This document shows, one piece after another, positions 46,997 through 58,464 of a stretch of 64,000 nucleotides of DNA. The first letter of the stretch is position 1. Each line of letters opens with the position of its first letter. Source of the stretch: Aradus depressus (taxonomy: Eukaryota > Arthropoda > Insecta > Hemiptera > Aradidae); contig OY759218.1 of NCBI GenBank assembly GCA_963662175.1, forward strand, positions 50,041,427 through 50,105,426, written 5' to 3'. Both the position numbers and the translations under genes were made by a program. The notes under the pieces were generated by a model, which was not told the origin of the DNA, did not search any database, and was given only the letters and a program-made list of their open reading frames with translations.

Positions 46997-48187
46997 ATGC
47001 CCGAAATCTCACTAAGAAATTCCAAAAATTATGATTTTACACGGATGTACAAGCAACTGAAAAACCCTGAATATTTTCAAGCTGCTCACTTATTGAATCA
47101 GGCTTGCACAGACAATAGCGAAAGGAAAATTGAAGTTAAACCTGATTTGGTGCCAGATATTCTACGTTCTTATCATGACGACCCCGACTCAGGTGGGCAT
47201 GACGGATTTTGGAAAACCTATTTCAAAATCAAATGTAGATTTTATTGGCCAAAAATGAAACAGAATATTCTGAATTATGTCAGAAGTTGTCATGCTTGTC
47301 AATTAGCAAAATTTAAATTTAGGCCAAAACCTGATGTAATGATTATTCCAAGCACAGCAGATGCACCCTTCGAATGTATTCATTTGGATTTTGGTGAAAG
47401 AATGAAGAAATCAGAGTCAAGCCGAAAGACACAGTCCTTTATTGTTGCTGTCGATGAACATTCAAGATATGTTTGTGCCAAAGCCATGAAAGAAAGTGCA
47501 TGTGCTGTTATAAATTTCTTAGAAGAGTTTCCTCACATCAATAAGGTGAAAAAGATAGTTACTGACAATGGACCGCAGTTTGTCTCAGGAGCATTGAAAA
47601 CGTTCGCAGACGAGAGACAGATCAAGTTAGTTAGAACTGCTCCATATCACCCAGCTGGAAACGGATTGGCCGAAAGGAAAATCAGAGACATTAAACAATT
47701 CATGTCTCTATACCCTACCTTTAAAGGAGGATGGAAAAACTGTTTAGACACTGCCGTGAGACACATCAACAGATCGTACACTTCGTTCTTAGGCTGCTCC
47801 CCTCAGTTAAAAGCTTTCGGCGTCAAAGCTTCTCTGCCTGCTGACGATAAGTACGGAATCTCTCTCGATATGATCAAAGAAACGCCCTTGTCCGAAGAAA
47901 AACAAAACCAATATAAAGAAAATATGAAGCATTACTTCGACAAGCGACACGCTAAAAATATTCCAGTAATAACGGAAGAACACCAAAGTCTCGTGCAAAG
48001 CGGATACCAAGGAAAGAATCCCATTATTAGAGGACCCTTCAAAATTAAGGAAATCATCCGGATGAACGGGTTTCCAAAAACAATAATATATTATGGGAAC
48101 TCCGGAACAGAGCAGGCGGCTGCCATGAGGAACGTCTTGGTATATCATTGCAGGAGCAATGAAGGTCTTAAGAAAGGGAGTATGTAA
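46997..48187 (+). CDS. Intact retroviral-type (Ty3/gypsy-like) integrase ORF, 396 aa, no reverse transcriptase
   Basis: One uninterrupted ORF. Residues 60-101 form the H2C2 zinc-binding module (H60, H68, C98, C101; SCHACQ). The catalytic core follows with D131 (HLDFGE), D190 (VTDNGPQF) and E226 (GLAERK), spaced D-x58-D-x35-E, so the integrase triad is complete. APYHPAGNG matches the usual integrase core. The last 90 residues look like the variable C-terminal region (RGPFKIKEIIR). No gag, protease, RT or RNase H is found upstream, where a satellite begins within 140 bp. A purine-rich stretch before 48183 and TG...CA limits after it suggest the 3' LTR of a truncated element. A domesticated integrase (GIN-like) is the alternative. 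An ATG at 46997 fits, with stops upstream. Confidence 0.8.
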   Translation: MPEISLRNSKNYDFTRMYKQLKNPEYFQAAHLLNQACTDNSERKIEVKPDLVPDILRSYHDDPDSGGHDGFWKTYFKIKCRFYWPKMKQNILNYVRSCHACQLAKFKFRPKPDVMIIPSTADAPFECIHLDFGERMKKSESSRKTQSFIVAVDEHSRYVCAKAMKESACAVINFLEEFPHINKVKKIVTDNGPQFVSGALKTFADERQIKLVRTAPYHPAGNGLAERKIRDIKQFMSLYPTFKGGWKNCLDTAVRHINRSYTSFLGCSPQLKAFGVKASLPADDKYGISLDMIKETPLSEEKQNQYKENMKHYFDKRHAKNIPVITEEHQSLVQSGYQGKNPIIRGPFKIKEIIRMNGFPKTIIYYGNSGTEQAAAMRNVLVYHCRSNEGLKKGSM

Positions 48188-48420
48188 TGTGACATATGGT
48201 GATGTTAATAAGGTGTTAAAATAATAAGAACATATGAGGGATAGGAGCTGGAGTTATATATATATATAAAAATAGAAATGAGATTAAAGTTGGGTTATGA
48301 ACCAGTTTAAAATGTTTTTTTAAGTGTAATTATCAGTTAACATTACACTTAATCATAAAACAACTCGAAAAACATCGAGATATCGAAGTAAGTAGAAGGA
48401 GATATTCGGAAAGATCATCA
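48183..48420 (+). repeat. Candidate 3' LTR of the integrase element
   Basis: It begins TGTAATGTGACA right after a purine-rich tract, holds a TATATATATATAAAAA box, has an AAGTGTAAT/ATTACACTT hairpin, and can be closed at CA (48420). No matching 5' LTR is in the window, so the call is tentative. Confidence 0.3.
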
Positions 48421-48434
48421 AATTTTTTATCAAG

Positions 48435-48820
48435 GGCGCCGGTAGCTCAAAGGTAGCGTGCTTCCTTACTGAGCTCAAGATCGCGGATTCGAAACCCGGC
48501 CAAGTCCCTTAAGTTTTTTATCTGAGACGTGAAGAAACCTTGAGTACATCGTCCTTCGGATGGCAAATTAAGCAATGGTCTCGAGCCTGTACGATGTCAG
48601 GTACTCGTTAAAGACCCACCTTAGGTGAATAAAAATTTAGGGTAGGCAAAATTTAGAACTCCTATAGGAGCTCACGTCCACCAGAGTGACGGAAGAGCAC
48701 TCTAGTAGTAGGCGATATGACCTCATAGTTTTTTTTGTTTTTTTTTCCTCCCCTTTTCTGACCTCATAGTTAAAGCCAGGACATGAATCATAATAATAAC
48801 TAACTAAATTTCCTATCAGA
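48435..48820 (+). mobile_element. SINE copy, near full length
   Basis: Head GGCGCCGGTAGCTCAAAGGT, body and tail ATCATAATAATAACTAACTA. A T-rich insertion with a short local duplication (GACCTCATAGTT twice) is at 48718-48772. Confidence 0.85.
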
Positions 48821-49329
48821 GATTCAAGAACTACATATAAGATGTTACATTGACCTTATTTTTACAATTTTTTCTTATCTTATCACCGAAAAGGCAAATG
48901 AAAACTACTATAGCTTATACAGGTAAGTGCCCCATATAAAACATATATGTTCTCAATAAAGTGTTGCACTTTTTGTATTCTAAACGTAGGTAATAAAAAC
49001 CACTGAAAATGAGATATTTGTTTCAACTATTCGTCCACTATCACTGAAATATGTTAAGACATCATAAAACAACTCATTGTTAAAATGATAAACTATTTTT
49101 TGAAAGTGTGAAGACTTGACAAACAAACCGCTGAAACAAAACTGTTGTGTGAACCGGAATTCTGCTGAAACCTTAAAATGAGTGACTTTAAACCCCAATA
49201 GATTCCTCATAGGTGAATTTTATAATTTTTTATTAACAGTAGTAGACACGAGGTTTCAAAAGGCAAGAAATAGGTACTTTCAGTTTATGTACCGAATAGC
49301 TCGACGTTAGACTTCTGGGCACAAAAATA

Positions 49330-50965
49330 GAATTTAGGACCAATGTGCGCCCCCTGGAGAATATTAGCCGGTTAAGCTAACCACTAAGGTCCCCTCTCAG
49401 ATAGATAGTTTGTCCCTCTAACCACTGAAGAATCTATCAAGAATCCCTGGGGTATATCGGTCAGTTCAATCACTAAGAGCTTCTTTGAGGTATGTAGCTT
49501 GCCTACCTAACCACTGAAGAATTTATCAAGGGTCCCTGGGGTATATCGGTCAGTCCAATCACTAAGAGCTCCTTTGAGGTATGTAGCTTGCCCCCCCTAA
49601 CCACTGAAGAATCTATCAAGGGTCCCTGGGGTATATCGGTCAGTCCAATCACTAAGAGCTCCTTTGAGTTATGTAGCTTGCCCCCCCTAACCACTGAAGA
49701 ATCTATCAAGGGTCCCTGGGGTATATCGGTCAGTCCAATCACTAAGAGCTCCTTTGAGTTATGTAGCTTGCCCCCCCTAACCACTGAAGAATCTATCAAG
49801 GGTCCCTGGGGTATATCGGTCAGTCCAATCACTAAGAGCTCCTTTGAGTTATGTAGCTTGCCCCCCCTAACCACTGAAGAATTTATCAAGGGTCCCTGGG
49901 GTATATCGGTCAGTCCAATCACTAAGAGCTCCTTTGAGGTATGTAGCTTGCCCCCCCTAACCACTGAAGAATCTATCAAGGGTCCCTGGGGTATATCGGT
50001 CAGTCCAATCACTAAGAGCTCCTTTGAGTTATGTAGCTTGCCCCCCCCTAACCACTGAAGAATCTATCAAGGGTCCCTGGGGTATATCGGTCAGTCCAAT
50101 CACTAAGAGCTCCTTTGAGTTATGTAGCTTGCCCCCCCTAACCACTGAAGAATCTATCAAGGGTCCCTGGGGTATATCGGTCAGTCCAATCACTAAGAGC
50201 TCCTTTGAGTTATGTAGCTTGCCCCCCCTAACCACTGAAGAATCTATCAAGGGTCCCTGGGGTATATCGGTCAGTCCAATCACTAAGAGCTCCTTTGAGT
50301 TATGTAGCTTGCCCCCCCTAACCACTGAAGAATCTATCAAGGGTCCCTGGGGTATATCGGTCAGTCCAATCACTAAGAGCTCCTTTGAGTTATGTAGCTT
50401 GCCCCCCCTAACCACTGAAGAATCTATCAAGGGTCCCTGGGGTATATCGGTCAGTCCAATCACTAAGAGCTCCTTTGAGTTATGTAGCTTGCCCCCCCTA
50501 ACCACTGAAGAATCTATCAAGGGTCCCTGGGGTATATCGGTCAGTCCAATCACTAAGAGCTCCTTTGAGTTATGTAGCTTGCCCCCCCTAACCACTGAAG
50601 AATCTATCAAGGGTCCCTGGGGTATATCGGTCAGTCCAATCACTAAGAGCTCCTTTGAGTTATGTAGCTTGCCCCCCCTAACCACTGAAGAATCTATCAA
50701 GGGTCCCTGGGGTATATCGGTCAGTCCAATCACTAAGGGCTCCTTTGAGGTATGTAGCTTGACCACCTAGCCACTGAAGAATCTATCAAGGGTCCCTGGG
50801 GTATATCGGTCAGTCCAATCACTAAGGGCTCCTTTGAGGTATGTAGCTTGCCCACCTAACCACTGAAGAATCTATCAAGGGTCCCTGGAGAATACAATTC
50901 GGTCAATCCAACCACTGAGGGGCCCTCTCAGATATGTAGCTTGTCCCTCTAACAACTGAACAACT
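49330..50965. repeat. 90-bp satellite array, ~17 copies
   Basis: The unit contains ACCACTGAAGAATCTATCAA, GGGTCCCTGGGGTATATCGG and TCAGTCCAATCACTAAGAGC. Inner copies are almost identical; the edges (49330-49500, 50880-50965) are diverged and resemble 46480-46860. As 90 bp equals 30 codons and the unit lacks stops in one frame of each strand, ORFs of 156-248 codons run on both strands. One extra C at about 50047 shifts the frame. I regard the ORFs as non-genic. Confidence 0.95.
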
Positions 50966-52180
50966 GACGAAAATTCATTGTAATTTGATAGCGATGCAAT
51001 TTGAAGCAATGCAAACTGGACACATGTCAAGGTTGGACGAAATAAAATTCTCTCTTTCTCAAATAACGCTGTTTTTGATCACACCACGAAAAATATTCAT
51101 ATAACAATAAATCTTGAAAATTTAATTTACTACATTTTTGGTACTACATTTTTGGTACTATATTTTTTTCTCGTAAAGTAAAGAATTAAGCAGCTAGTAT
51201 GTATTTTATATTTCCTCCACTCTCGTTCAAAATGCTGGAATGAATACGCTAGGTACATTTAAAATTTCATGAAAATAGTCTCCTTTGTTTATGCATAATA
51301 GAAAAAACTCACAAACCCCATTAATTTAGTTTCAAGGTAAATTAATCTTATTTTTTTCTGTCATTCATTTATCCGATTTTTCGGATCTATTATCAGATAA
51401 CCGACATTCATTTTTTTTTTTCTGGAATTGCAAAAAAAAATAAAATGTGGCAACCCTGCTGGAATAATTTTTTTCATAATTTTATTTGAAACATTTTAAC
51501 TTATTGATTCAAAAATTAAATAAATGTATTTCAGGATTCGAAAAATAAATGTTAGACAGGCGACACGACAGATATTTATCTTCTCAAAATGATAAGTGAT
51601 AAGAAAATTACATAAGTGAATCTAGAAACCATTGTCATATTTCACAGAAAAATACTGTAAAGGTTACAGGAAAACAAACTAAGAAAAACACAGGTTAAAA
51701 CAAGTTAAAGCTTAAACGTTTTTTTTTTTGTTTTTTTGAAGATGCGAAAATGAAGATTGTATTAAATTTGTGAATGTAGGATAAGAAATAGATTTATATT
51801 TTTAGTATAGAATTATAATATTGTAAAATTGTACCTATGAGCGGGGATGTATCCATTTTTCGATGTGAACCGATCAGCTGTAGGAGAACAAATGATACGA
51901 ATACCAGAAGCTTACGTTATCAGTAACATTTGTCATCTAACTAAACAAGTACAGACATGAGAAACATCACTTTGCATTCGAAAAACTTCAAAAAAAACAA
52001 TGATTCGTCGACCTCTTTTCTGAGTCAGACGGTGAGAGGGGGGTCAGGTTAGGCAACTGCTTAAAAAACAGTAAACATTTATACAATTAAAAAAAAAAAA
52101 AATTGTGTGCGTAAAGAAAGGTGATAAGAACCATGTTGAAAAAAAAAAAGAAAAAAAAAGATAATATGTCTTCACTTTAT
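50966..52180. other. Gene-free AT-rich stretch
   Basis: Homopolymer runs and no supported ORF. A short direct duplication (TTTTTGGTACTACATTTTTG) is at about 51130-51160. Confidence 0.5.
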
Positions 52181-52184
52181 TTTA

Positions 52185-52740
52185 CGTCATAGCTATACCG
52201 AGTATAGAGGAAGTTATGTGATCGGTCAAAAATTGCAATGTTGAGTTGTCATTGGAATTGTGTTCCTTGAATCCAATGGAACTGAATTAAAAAACATTTG
52301 GTGAATCACCGGCTATTTATTTCCCCAGCACGAATTAATCTATTATGTTTTCGCTCTCCCTCTACAGACAATCGACCGTTTGGGCTAAAACTCAATATTT
52401 CGCTCATATAGTGAGTGACTTCTCATACCAAATTTTGTGTCGATACATTCATTCTATCGGGAGATTCTATAGACAGACAGGCAGACAGTAGCTAATTTTG
52501 TTTTTAATTTTTGGAATCAGGAGGTCAGAAAACATGAAATTCTGTTGAACCGATTCTGACCGATTACATAACTTATCCTATACTCCGTATAGCTTTGGAA
52601 GTAAAAAAATCATGTCTGTATTTGTGTCTGGAAAACACCAATTAATTTTCAGTCAAATTGGTCGAAGAGGAGATGAGTGGAAATATACATGATTAAAAAT
52701 AATTCAAGCTGAGGAAGTACATTGGCGTTGATGGGGGGCC
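52185..52740. repeat. R1 mosaic
   Basis: A + 5' end (TATACCGAGTATAGAGGAAG), then a - strand 3' end at 52300 (TTTGGTGAATCACCGGCTAT), then a - strand 5' end at 52590 (CTCCGTATAGCTTTGGAAGT). Confidence 0.7.
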
Positions 52741-53739
52741 TTATTACTTTCCTACCAACCCAGAAATTGTATGTGCTGTTTGTACAACATGTACTGTTTC
52801 ACCGGAATTTTATATTTTCTGTGATCAAGAAATGCGATTGAGCACTTGAGTAGAACACAGATTTTCAGTCAAATTGACCAAAGAGGAAAAATAAAAATTA
52901 CAATTTTTTTCGCGCCTGCCTACAATCCGTCAGTCCAATTCGGATAATATATATTTAATATAAATTATTTATATCATTGTCGACTCATGGGTATTTTAAA
53001 TAGGATGGCAACCTGTAAAAAAGCCCGTCCCTAATATCCAAAGCAGTTCATAACAACCTGTATTTCTTCAAAAATGATTTCATACTTAACTTCGACGCCC
53101 CCTTGAAATAATATTTTTTTGCTTCGCAATTGAATAATTATGAAAATAATACAAATAATAAGAATAATAAATAACCTCCAGGATCCTTGATCTTTGATCT
53201 TTTTTCAATGGATCCAAAATTATCAATATTCATTGAACAAAAAGTAAATAAATACTACAATGTTTTTAAGAACTGTTAAGGAAATAAGAATAAATGTCAT
53301 ATGATTTTAATGTTAAAATATAAAACAATAAACAGATAATAAGTATTGAGTTAAGTAAAAGTGGAATTAAATGGGATCTAACAGTATCAAGTGTGTTGTC
53401 ACTAAAAATATCTCGAAAATACTGGTTTAAACTTAGACATGGACTGAATTTCTCCCACTCTTAAAATATTTTGTCACAGCTACCTAAATATTAATTTTTG
53501 ATTTAAGAATTAAATAGTAGACCTCGCGATATTAACATTCATTTTTTCTTAAGGAAATGGGAATGTATCACTTATCCGGATAAAAAATAAATAAATAATA
53601 AATTTTGGAAAAAAGGACTTCTGAACTTTTATTTAAAATTTATTGTTGGTTTAGTGTTTTTGGGAAAATCATGAAATAAAGAAATAAACGGATAACATCT
53701 ATAAGAAGTTATAGTTCTTGTTCTGTACTTAAGTCATCG
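52741..53739. other. Gene-free AT-rich stretch
   Basis: No coding potential and no recognised repeat beyond AT-rich low-complexity sequence. Confidence 0.5.
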
Positions 53740-54240
53740 ACAATGTACTTCGCCAGCTCGAATTATTTCTAATAAAATATGTTTCCGCTCTCCTTAAAAA
53801 ATTTCCTCCCTTGCCCGATTTAGTAGAAACTCAATCCTGCTTACGACTTTCTGTGTCCACGTTTAGAATTTCTTATGGAAATGTTATTTTGAGAGAGTTG
53901 TTAAGGTTTTAGTGTTCAGTACCCCTGTGGCACCTATTCCTGTCGACCGCTTTGGTTGAAATTCGATAAGAATCCTACACAGGGAATATGAATGTACTTA
54001 TAGAAACGTTTGTTTCGATACATTGATTCCAAATTCACGGATTAACTTTTTGGTTTTAAGCTCCCCTTAAATCTCCCCCTCCCCCCCCCCCCCCCCCCCT
54101 TCCTTTTTGCCGATTTGACGGAATAAGTGTCGTTCTTATGAGCTTCATGAATTCACATGAAATGTCATATCAATATATTTATTAGCGTGAAATTTCAGTG
54201 AAAAATCAACATGGATAGTTGATAGTGGTTGAGAGACAAG
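53740..54240 (-). repeat. Diverged R1 copy, - strand
   Basis: Starts GTACTTCGCCAGCTCGAATT and carries eroded internal units; a C-run of about 19 bases is at 54079-54099. Confidence 0.55.
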
Positions 54241-54384
54241 GTACGAATACGTTTCCGCGATCCCTCTAAACACTCCCTCTCCTTCGCAAGATTTAGCTAA
54301 AAAACAGTATATGTCATAAACATGGACTTTGAAGCGAATATATAAAATTTATTGCCGATATATTTATTCCATCAGGTATTTGTG

Positions 54385-54605
54385 ACTCACAATACAAAAA
54401 AACATTTAAAAAAAATATTGTATATTTCACATAATATTCAATATATGGGAGTACTTTCGGCCATAGTGTTGGCTGAAGATGGTATCAATACCACAAATAC
54501 TCCTCTATATTATATAATATATAAAATATATCATATTTTGTGAAATACATACTTTTTCTGTATTTGTTATTAAGTGTTGCACAATATCTCTGCAAAAATA
54601 GGTAA
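54385..54605. mobile_element. Foldback MITE, family R4, copy 3
   Basis: It shares TATGGGAGTACTTTCGGCCA and GGCTGAAGATGG with copy 1 and has the same outer TTAAGTRTTKCACAAT tip. The arms fold around ATATGGGAGTA/TACTCCTCTATAT. Confidence 0.75.
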
Positions 54606-54966
54606 GTATCACATACACTGATTTTTGTTGAAAACTCAATAACGAAATTTTATATTCTATAAAGCTGGAGAAATACAAGAAAAAAAACAAGTAACGTTTA
54701 TTAACATTTGATTTTCAATCATTTTAATATTTAGTGCACTGTACATTTGTTAAAAATATTTTACTTACATTGAATCCAAAATAGGGTCAATTTTTGCTGA
54801 ATTTCCGGCCTATAACTGTTATTCACTTCCGGTTATCCACTCAAATTCTACTTCTAAAAATTCTGCAGGCGTTCAGAGAAGTAAAACATTCTTTTCATAT
54901 TTTTTTAAAAACACATATAAAAATAGATAAAATGTTTAGTTTTTCTGACAAAAAAAGAAAAAAATA

Positions 54967-55230
54967 TCAAATTGCGCACAATTCACGTTGAAGCTTTATT
55001 CTTCTGCCACAGGGTAGCAGCACCATTGAGTGTGGTCCCCGAGACATTTCCCGATTATATACGAATATTCGGGTGTATGGACAAGAACCTCCACGTACGA
55101 GGAACCAAGCTGAACTGTGAAGGTGACCCCAGCGGACTGGACTGAAGTGAACCAACGGTTTAGTTGTCATGGCAACACACTTCTCTATGGAGGGGATGTA
55201 GTCTTGCCAAACCACTTAAGACATTTGCAT
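54967..55230 (-). other. GC-richer island, possible non-coding exon or promoter
   Basis: Nearly balanced base composition in an AT-rich setting, with an 82-codon - strand ORF I do not recognise and an AATAAA on the - strand at its end. It could be an upstream exon of the SLC26 gene, a processed fragment of another transcript, or an unlisted repeat. Confidence 0.2.
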
Positions 55231-55362
55231 TCTTTCTTGTTCGTAGTGGCGTAGGTTGCTACCTGTCCCGACGTAGGGGGGGGGGGGGGGGGGCACAATT
55301 TTTCACGCCTCCTTATTTCAAACGACCTAGATCCAAATTTCTCATCTGATATCTAACATTCA

Positions 55363-55642
55363 AAGAGGGCGCCGGTAGCTCAGTGGTATGCGTGCTTACG
55401 TACTGAGCTCAAGATCGCGGGTTCGAAACCCAGCCGAGACCCTTAGGCTTTTATCTGGAAGGTGAAAAAACCTTAAGCCTGTACGATGTCAGGTACTCGT
55501 TAAACACCCATAGGTAGGTAAAATATTGCACTTCCACAGTATAGTCGGGCTCATGTCCACCAGAGAACCAAAAGAACGGTCTGGTAGTAGGCAATGTGAA
55601 CTCGTAGTTAAAGCCTGGGCATGAGACACAATAACTAATGAA
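55363..55642 (+). mobile_element. SINE copy with perfect target duplication
   Basis: GGCGCCGGTAGCTCAGTGG head with B box GGTTCGAAACC. ATCTAACATTCA occurs at 55351-55362 and 55643-55654 as an exact 12-bp duplication. The body has an internal deletion, hence the shorter length. Confidence 0.92.
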
Positions 55643-55689
55643 ATCTAACATTCAGATTGTGTTTTGTCGTAAAACTTCGTCAATGAATC

Positions 55690-56138
55690 ACTGTACTTCC
55701 CCAGCTTTTATCTGTGAACACGATAAGTCCCGATAGAATGAATATATAGATATGAAATGTTGTATTTGTATCCAGATCTCTCTAAGGACGACACCTATTG
55801 ATTTTCAGCCGAATCAAGGATAAGGGGGGATTACGGAGGGGGCTTAATGCAAAAACTTTAATAACTGTCGATGTAATGAATGTATTGACTTGAAAATTTA
55901 TATTTAAATTAAAAACTTCATAATTACATGAATTCATTTTGAACAAAATCGGCCGAAGGGAATGGAGGGTCCAGAAGGGGGGGGAGAGGGGGGGCTTGAC
56001 TCAAAAACCCTAATAACTGCCGATGTAATGAGTTTATCGATAAAAAATTATGAGGATTCAGAAAGTTGACTGGTTTTGAATTAATTCTTTCCGGGGAAGT
56101 ACATTGCTGATGATTTACCGACTACTTTTTTTTTTTCA
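55690..56138 (+). repeat. R1 copy with terminal T-run and CAG
   Basis: Ends CCGGGGAAGTACATTGCTGA, TGATTTACCGACTAC, then a T-run and CAG at 56140. This is the same acceptor-like tail used by exons 6229 and 19262, but no exon follows here. Confidence 0.75.
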
Positions 56139-56461
56139 GGAAAGAAGAAAAAAAGTCTCATTTATTTTAATGAGGCGGAAAATATGACCTTGAACATTTC
56201 AGAGGAGGGGGCTGCCCAAAAAACGATAGATCACAGAGCAGTATTGTTAACTCACGTATGAATACATTTCCATGAGTAAATAGATAGTATAATAACGATT
56301 TAAGCACGCACGTTGTTAGTCGTATTGTACCGTCTCTCCACACGAAGTTCAACAAGCACACAACTCCTTATTTCCTTATTGTTATTTTTCTATCAGCTTG
56401 TAAGTTCAAAATGTTAAGTACTTCCCCAGCGCGAATTAATTAACCAAGTTTTCATCCTCCA

Positions 56462-57225
56462 TTTTTTTTTTTAATTTTTTTTTTTTAACATTTACAATCG
56501 GTATTATGACCATAAGTAAATTTGATGATACATATGGGGGAAACAAAATATAAGTAGAATAAAATAAAAAAAATTATAATAAAAAAAAAAAATTGAAAAA
56601 GTATAAGAAAATTATTTACTTCGATAACAAGATAAATGATCTATGTACAAAACAATATAGTATATACAAAAGAAAATGAAAATATTAAATTTAAATAATA
56701 ATGAACAGAAATGTTAAAAATGAAATTAAATAAACCTAGCCCTTCAACCCCTCCAAACACCCCCGGTTCTCTGTCATCCCCATCCCTCCAACTTAATGGA
56801 GGCAGGGGAGGCCGCGGGGGCTCGAGTGATCCCTAGTCACTGTCCGGCAGTGGCGACAGACCCAGAAGGAAAGGGAAGTTGAAGGTGAGATAAGTACATG
56901 AGGGGAGAAGCTGGTCACCATCGGCACTCCATAAATATTTTTGCTAGATTATAGTAGCATGTCTCTTGGCCAGCGCCATTTTAGTCTTCGAGGGGATTAT
57001 CTGGATAGGAATGAGATGACAAGAGTCGAGAAACTGGATTGACATGGGAAGAATGGTTACAGTGGAATTTGGAGAGACGGGACTTGATGAGGTCAATAAC
57101 AAAAGGAATTTCCAAGTCATTATGGAGTCTAAGGTTGGAAACATAGAAGAGAGCATCTACAATTGTTGTTATGACTTTGGTTGGAAAGACTGCATACTCT
57201 TCATATTTCGATGGCTTAGCCTCCC
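56462..57225 (-). pseudogene. 5'-truncated jockey-type LINE: RT C terminus, 3' UTR and poly(A)
   Basis: On the - strand 57190-56955 reads YVSNLRLHNDLEIPFV, IDLIKSRLSKFHCNHS and HVNPVSRLL. After a frameshift it reads PRRLKWRWPRDMLL and stop. This is the typical end of a jockey ORF2. A GC-rich 3' UTR follows (about 56955-56710), then an AT-rich stretch and a poly(T) on the + strand at 56463-56488, which is the LINE's poly(A) tail. It is inserted into an R1 copy whose halves flank it. Confidence 0.7.
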
Positions 57226-57467
57226 TATTTAATTAATTTACCGATTTCTTTGAAAAACAGTAAATGTCCTACACAAAAACTTTTGAATCATTATACTAAA
57301 TTTCGTATTGATAAATTCTTTACATAGCTAGTTATTAAGGTTTTTGGTACAACCTCACCTGGTTCCCGATTCGGCTGACAATTGTGCCGTTCCTACGACG
57401 TATTGGATTTACCTGTACAATGTCGTACCGTTCACACTCACGCAAAGACAGACCGAAAACTTTTTTT

Positions 57468-58340
57468 ATATCCCCAACTATACGAAGTATAGGGGAAGTT
57501 ATGTAATCGGCCAACAATTTGATGCAGAGTTTTCAACGGTTGTTTTTCCGATTTCTAGATTCCAAGTATGAAAAAACAAATGTGTCTGTCTGTGTATCTG
57601 TGAACACGATAACACCCGATACAATGAATGTATCGGCACGAAATTTTATATGTGAAGCCAGAATCTCCTAACGACGACACCTATTGTTTTTGTAGCCAAA
57701 TCGACCAATGGGAAGGGGAGGATTACGAGGAAGGCTCAACTCAAAAACCCTAATAACTGCCTATGTAATGAATGTATCGACAGAAAATTTTATATGTGTG
57801 ACCAAAAGCCCATAAGGACAACACCTATCGATTTTCAGTCAAATCGGTCAAAGGAGAAGAGGAGATTAGGGGAGAGGTTTAACTTAAATACTATAATAAC
57901 TGCAGCCGCAATGAATGTATCGACACTGAATTTCATAGGTGATTTCAAAACCACATAAGAACGACACTTCAATTTTCAGCGGAATCGACAGAAGGGGAGG
58001 GGGATTAGGGGAGAGGGTCAAATCAAAAACCTCAATAACTGTCGATACGACATGAAATTTCATATTTAAAGTCAAAACCCAATACGGACCTTACATGCCA
58101 AATTTCAGCAATATTGGCTGAAGGGAAGGGGGCTCAATTCAAAAACCCTAATAATTTCCGACGAGGGGGAGCGAAAAGTGAATGGATTAATTCGAACTGG
58201 GGAAGTACATTGCCGGTGATTCACCGACAATTTTTTTAATTATTTTTGGAATCAGGGCTTCGGATTACTTGAATATCCAGTGAAAAGCCAACATCGAATT
58301 TCTGTCTGATTTCATATCTTCCCAATTCATTTCTTACTAC
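57468..58340 (+). repeat. R1 copy, best full-length example
   Basis: 5' hairpin at 57473, then four internal units whose ATGAATGTATCG-type anchors recur at about 57621, 57768, 57911 and 58045 (period ~145 bp), then GGGGAAGTACATTGCCGGTG and ATTCACCGAC at the 3' end near 58230. A - strand 5' piece follows to 58340. Confidence 0.85.
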
Positions 58341-58455
58341 CTTGGGTATAAGAAAGTCACTCTCAGAATTACGCTTTGCATAGGCCAAGACATTACTTTC
58401 ATATTCCCAGTAAAGCCGGTATGAAATGAAGAGAGTGAGATGTCATGACCACACA
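58335..58455 (+). repeat. R2 3' end fragment
   Basis: TGGGTATAAGAAAGTCACTC, CAAGACATTACTTTCATAT and GAGATGTCATGACCACA match 45085-45235. Confidence 0.55.
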
Positions 58456-58464
58456 TATTTTTTT

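Noticed and set aside
49503..50770. ORFs of 156-248 codons on both strands
   Set aside because: They follow the 90-bp satellite unit; an extra C shifts the frame between them and no domain is present.
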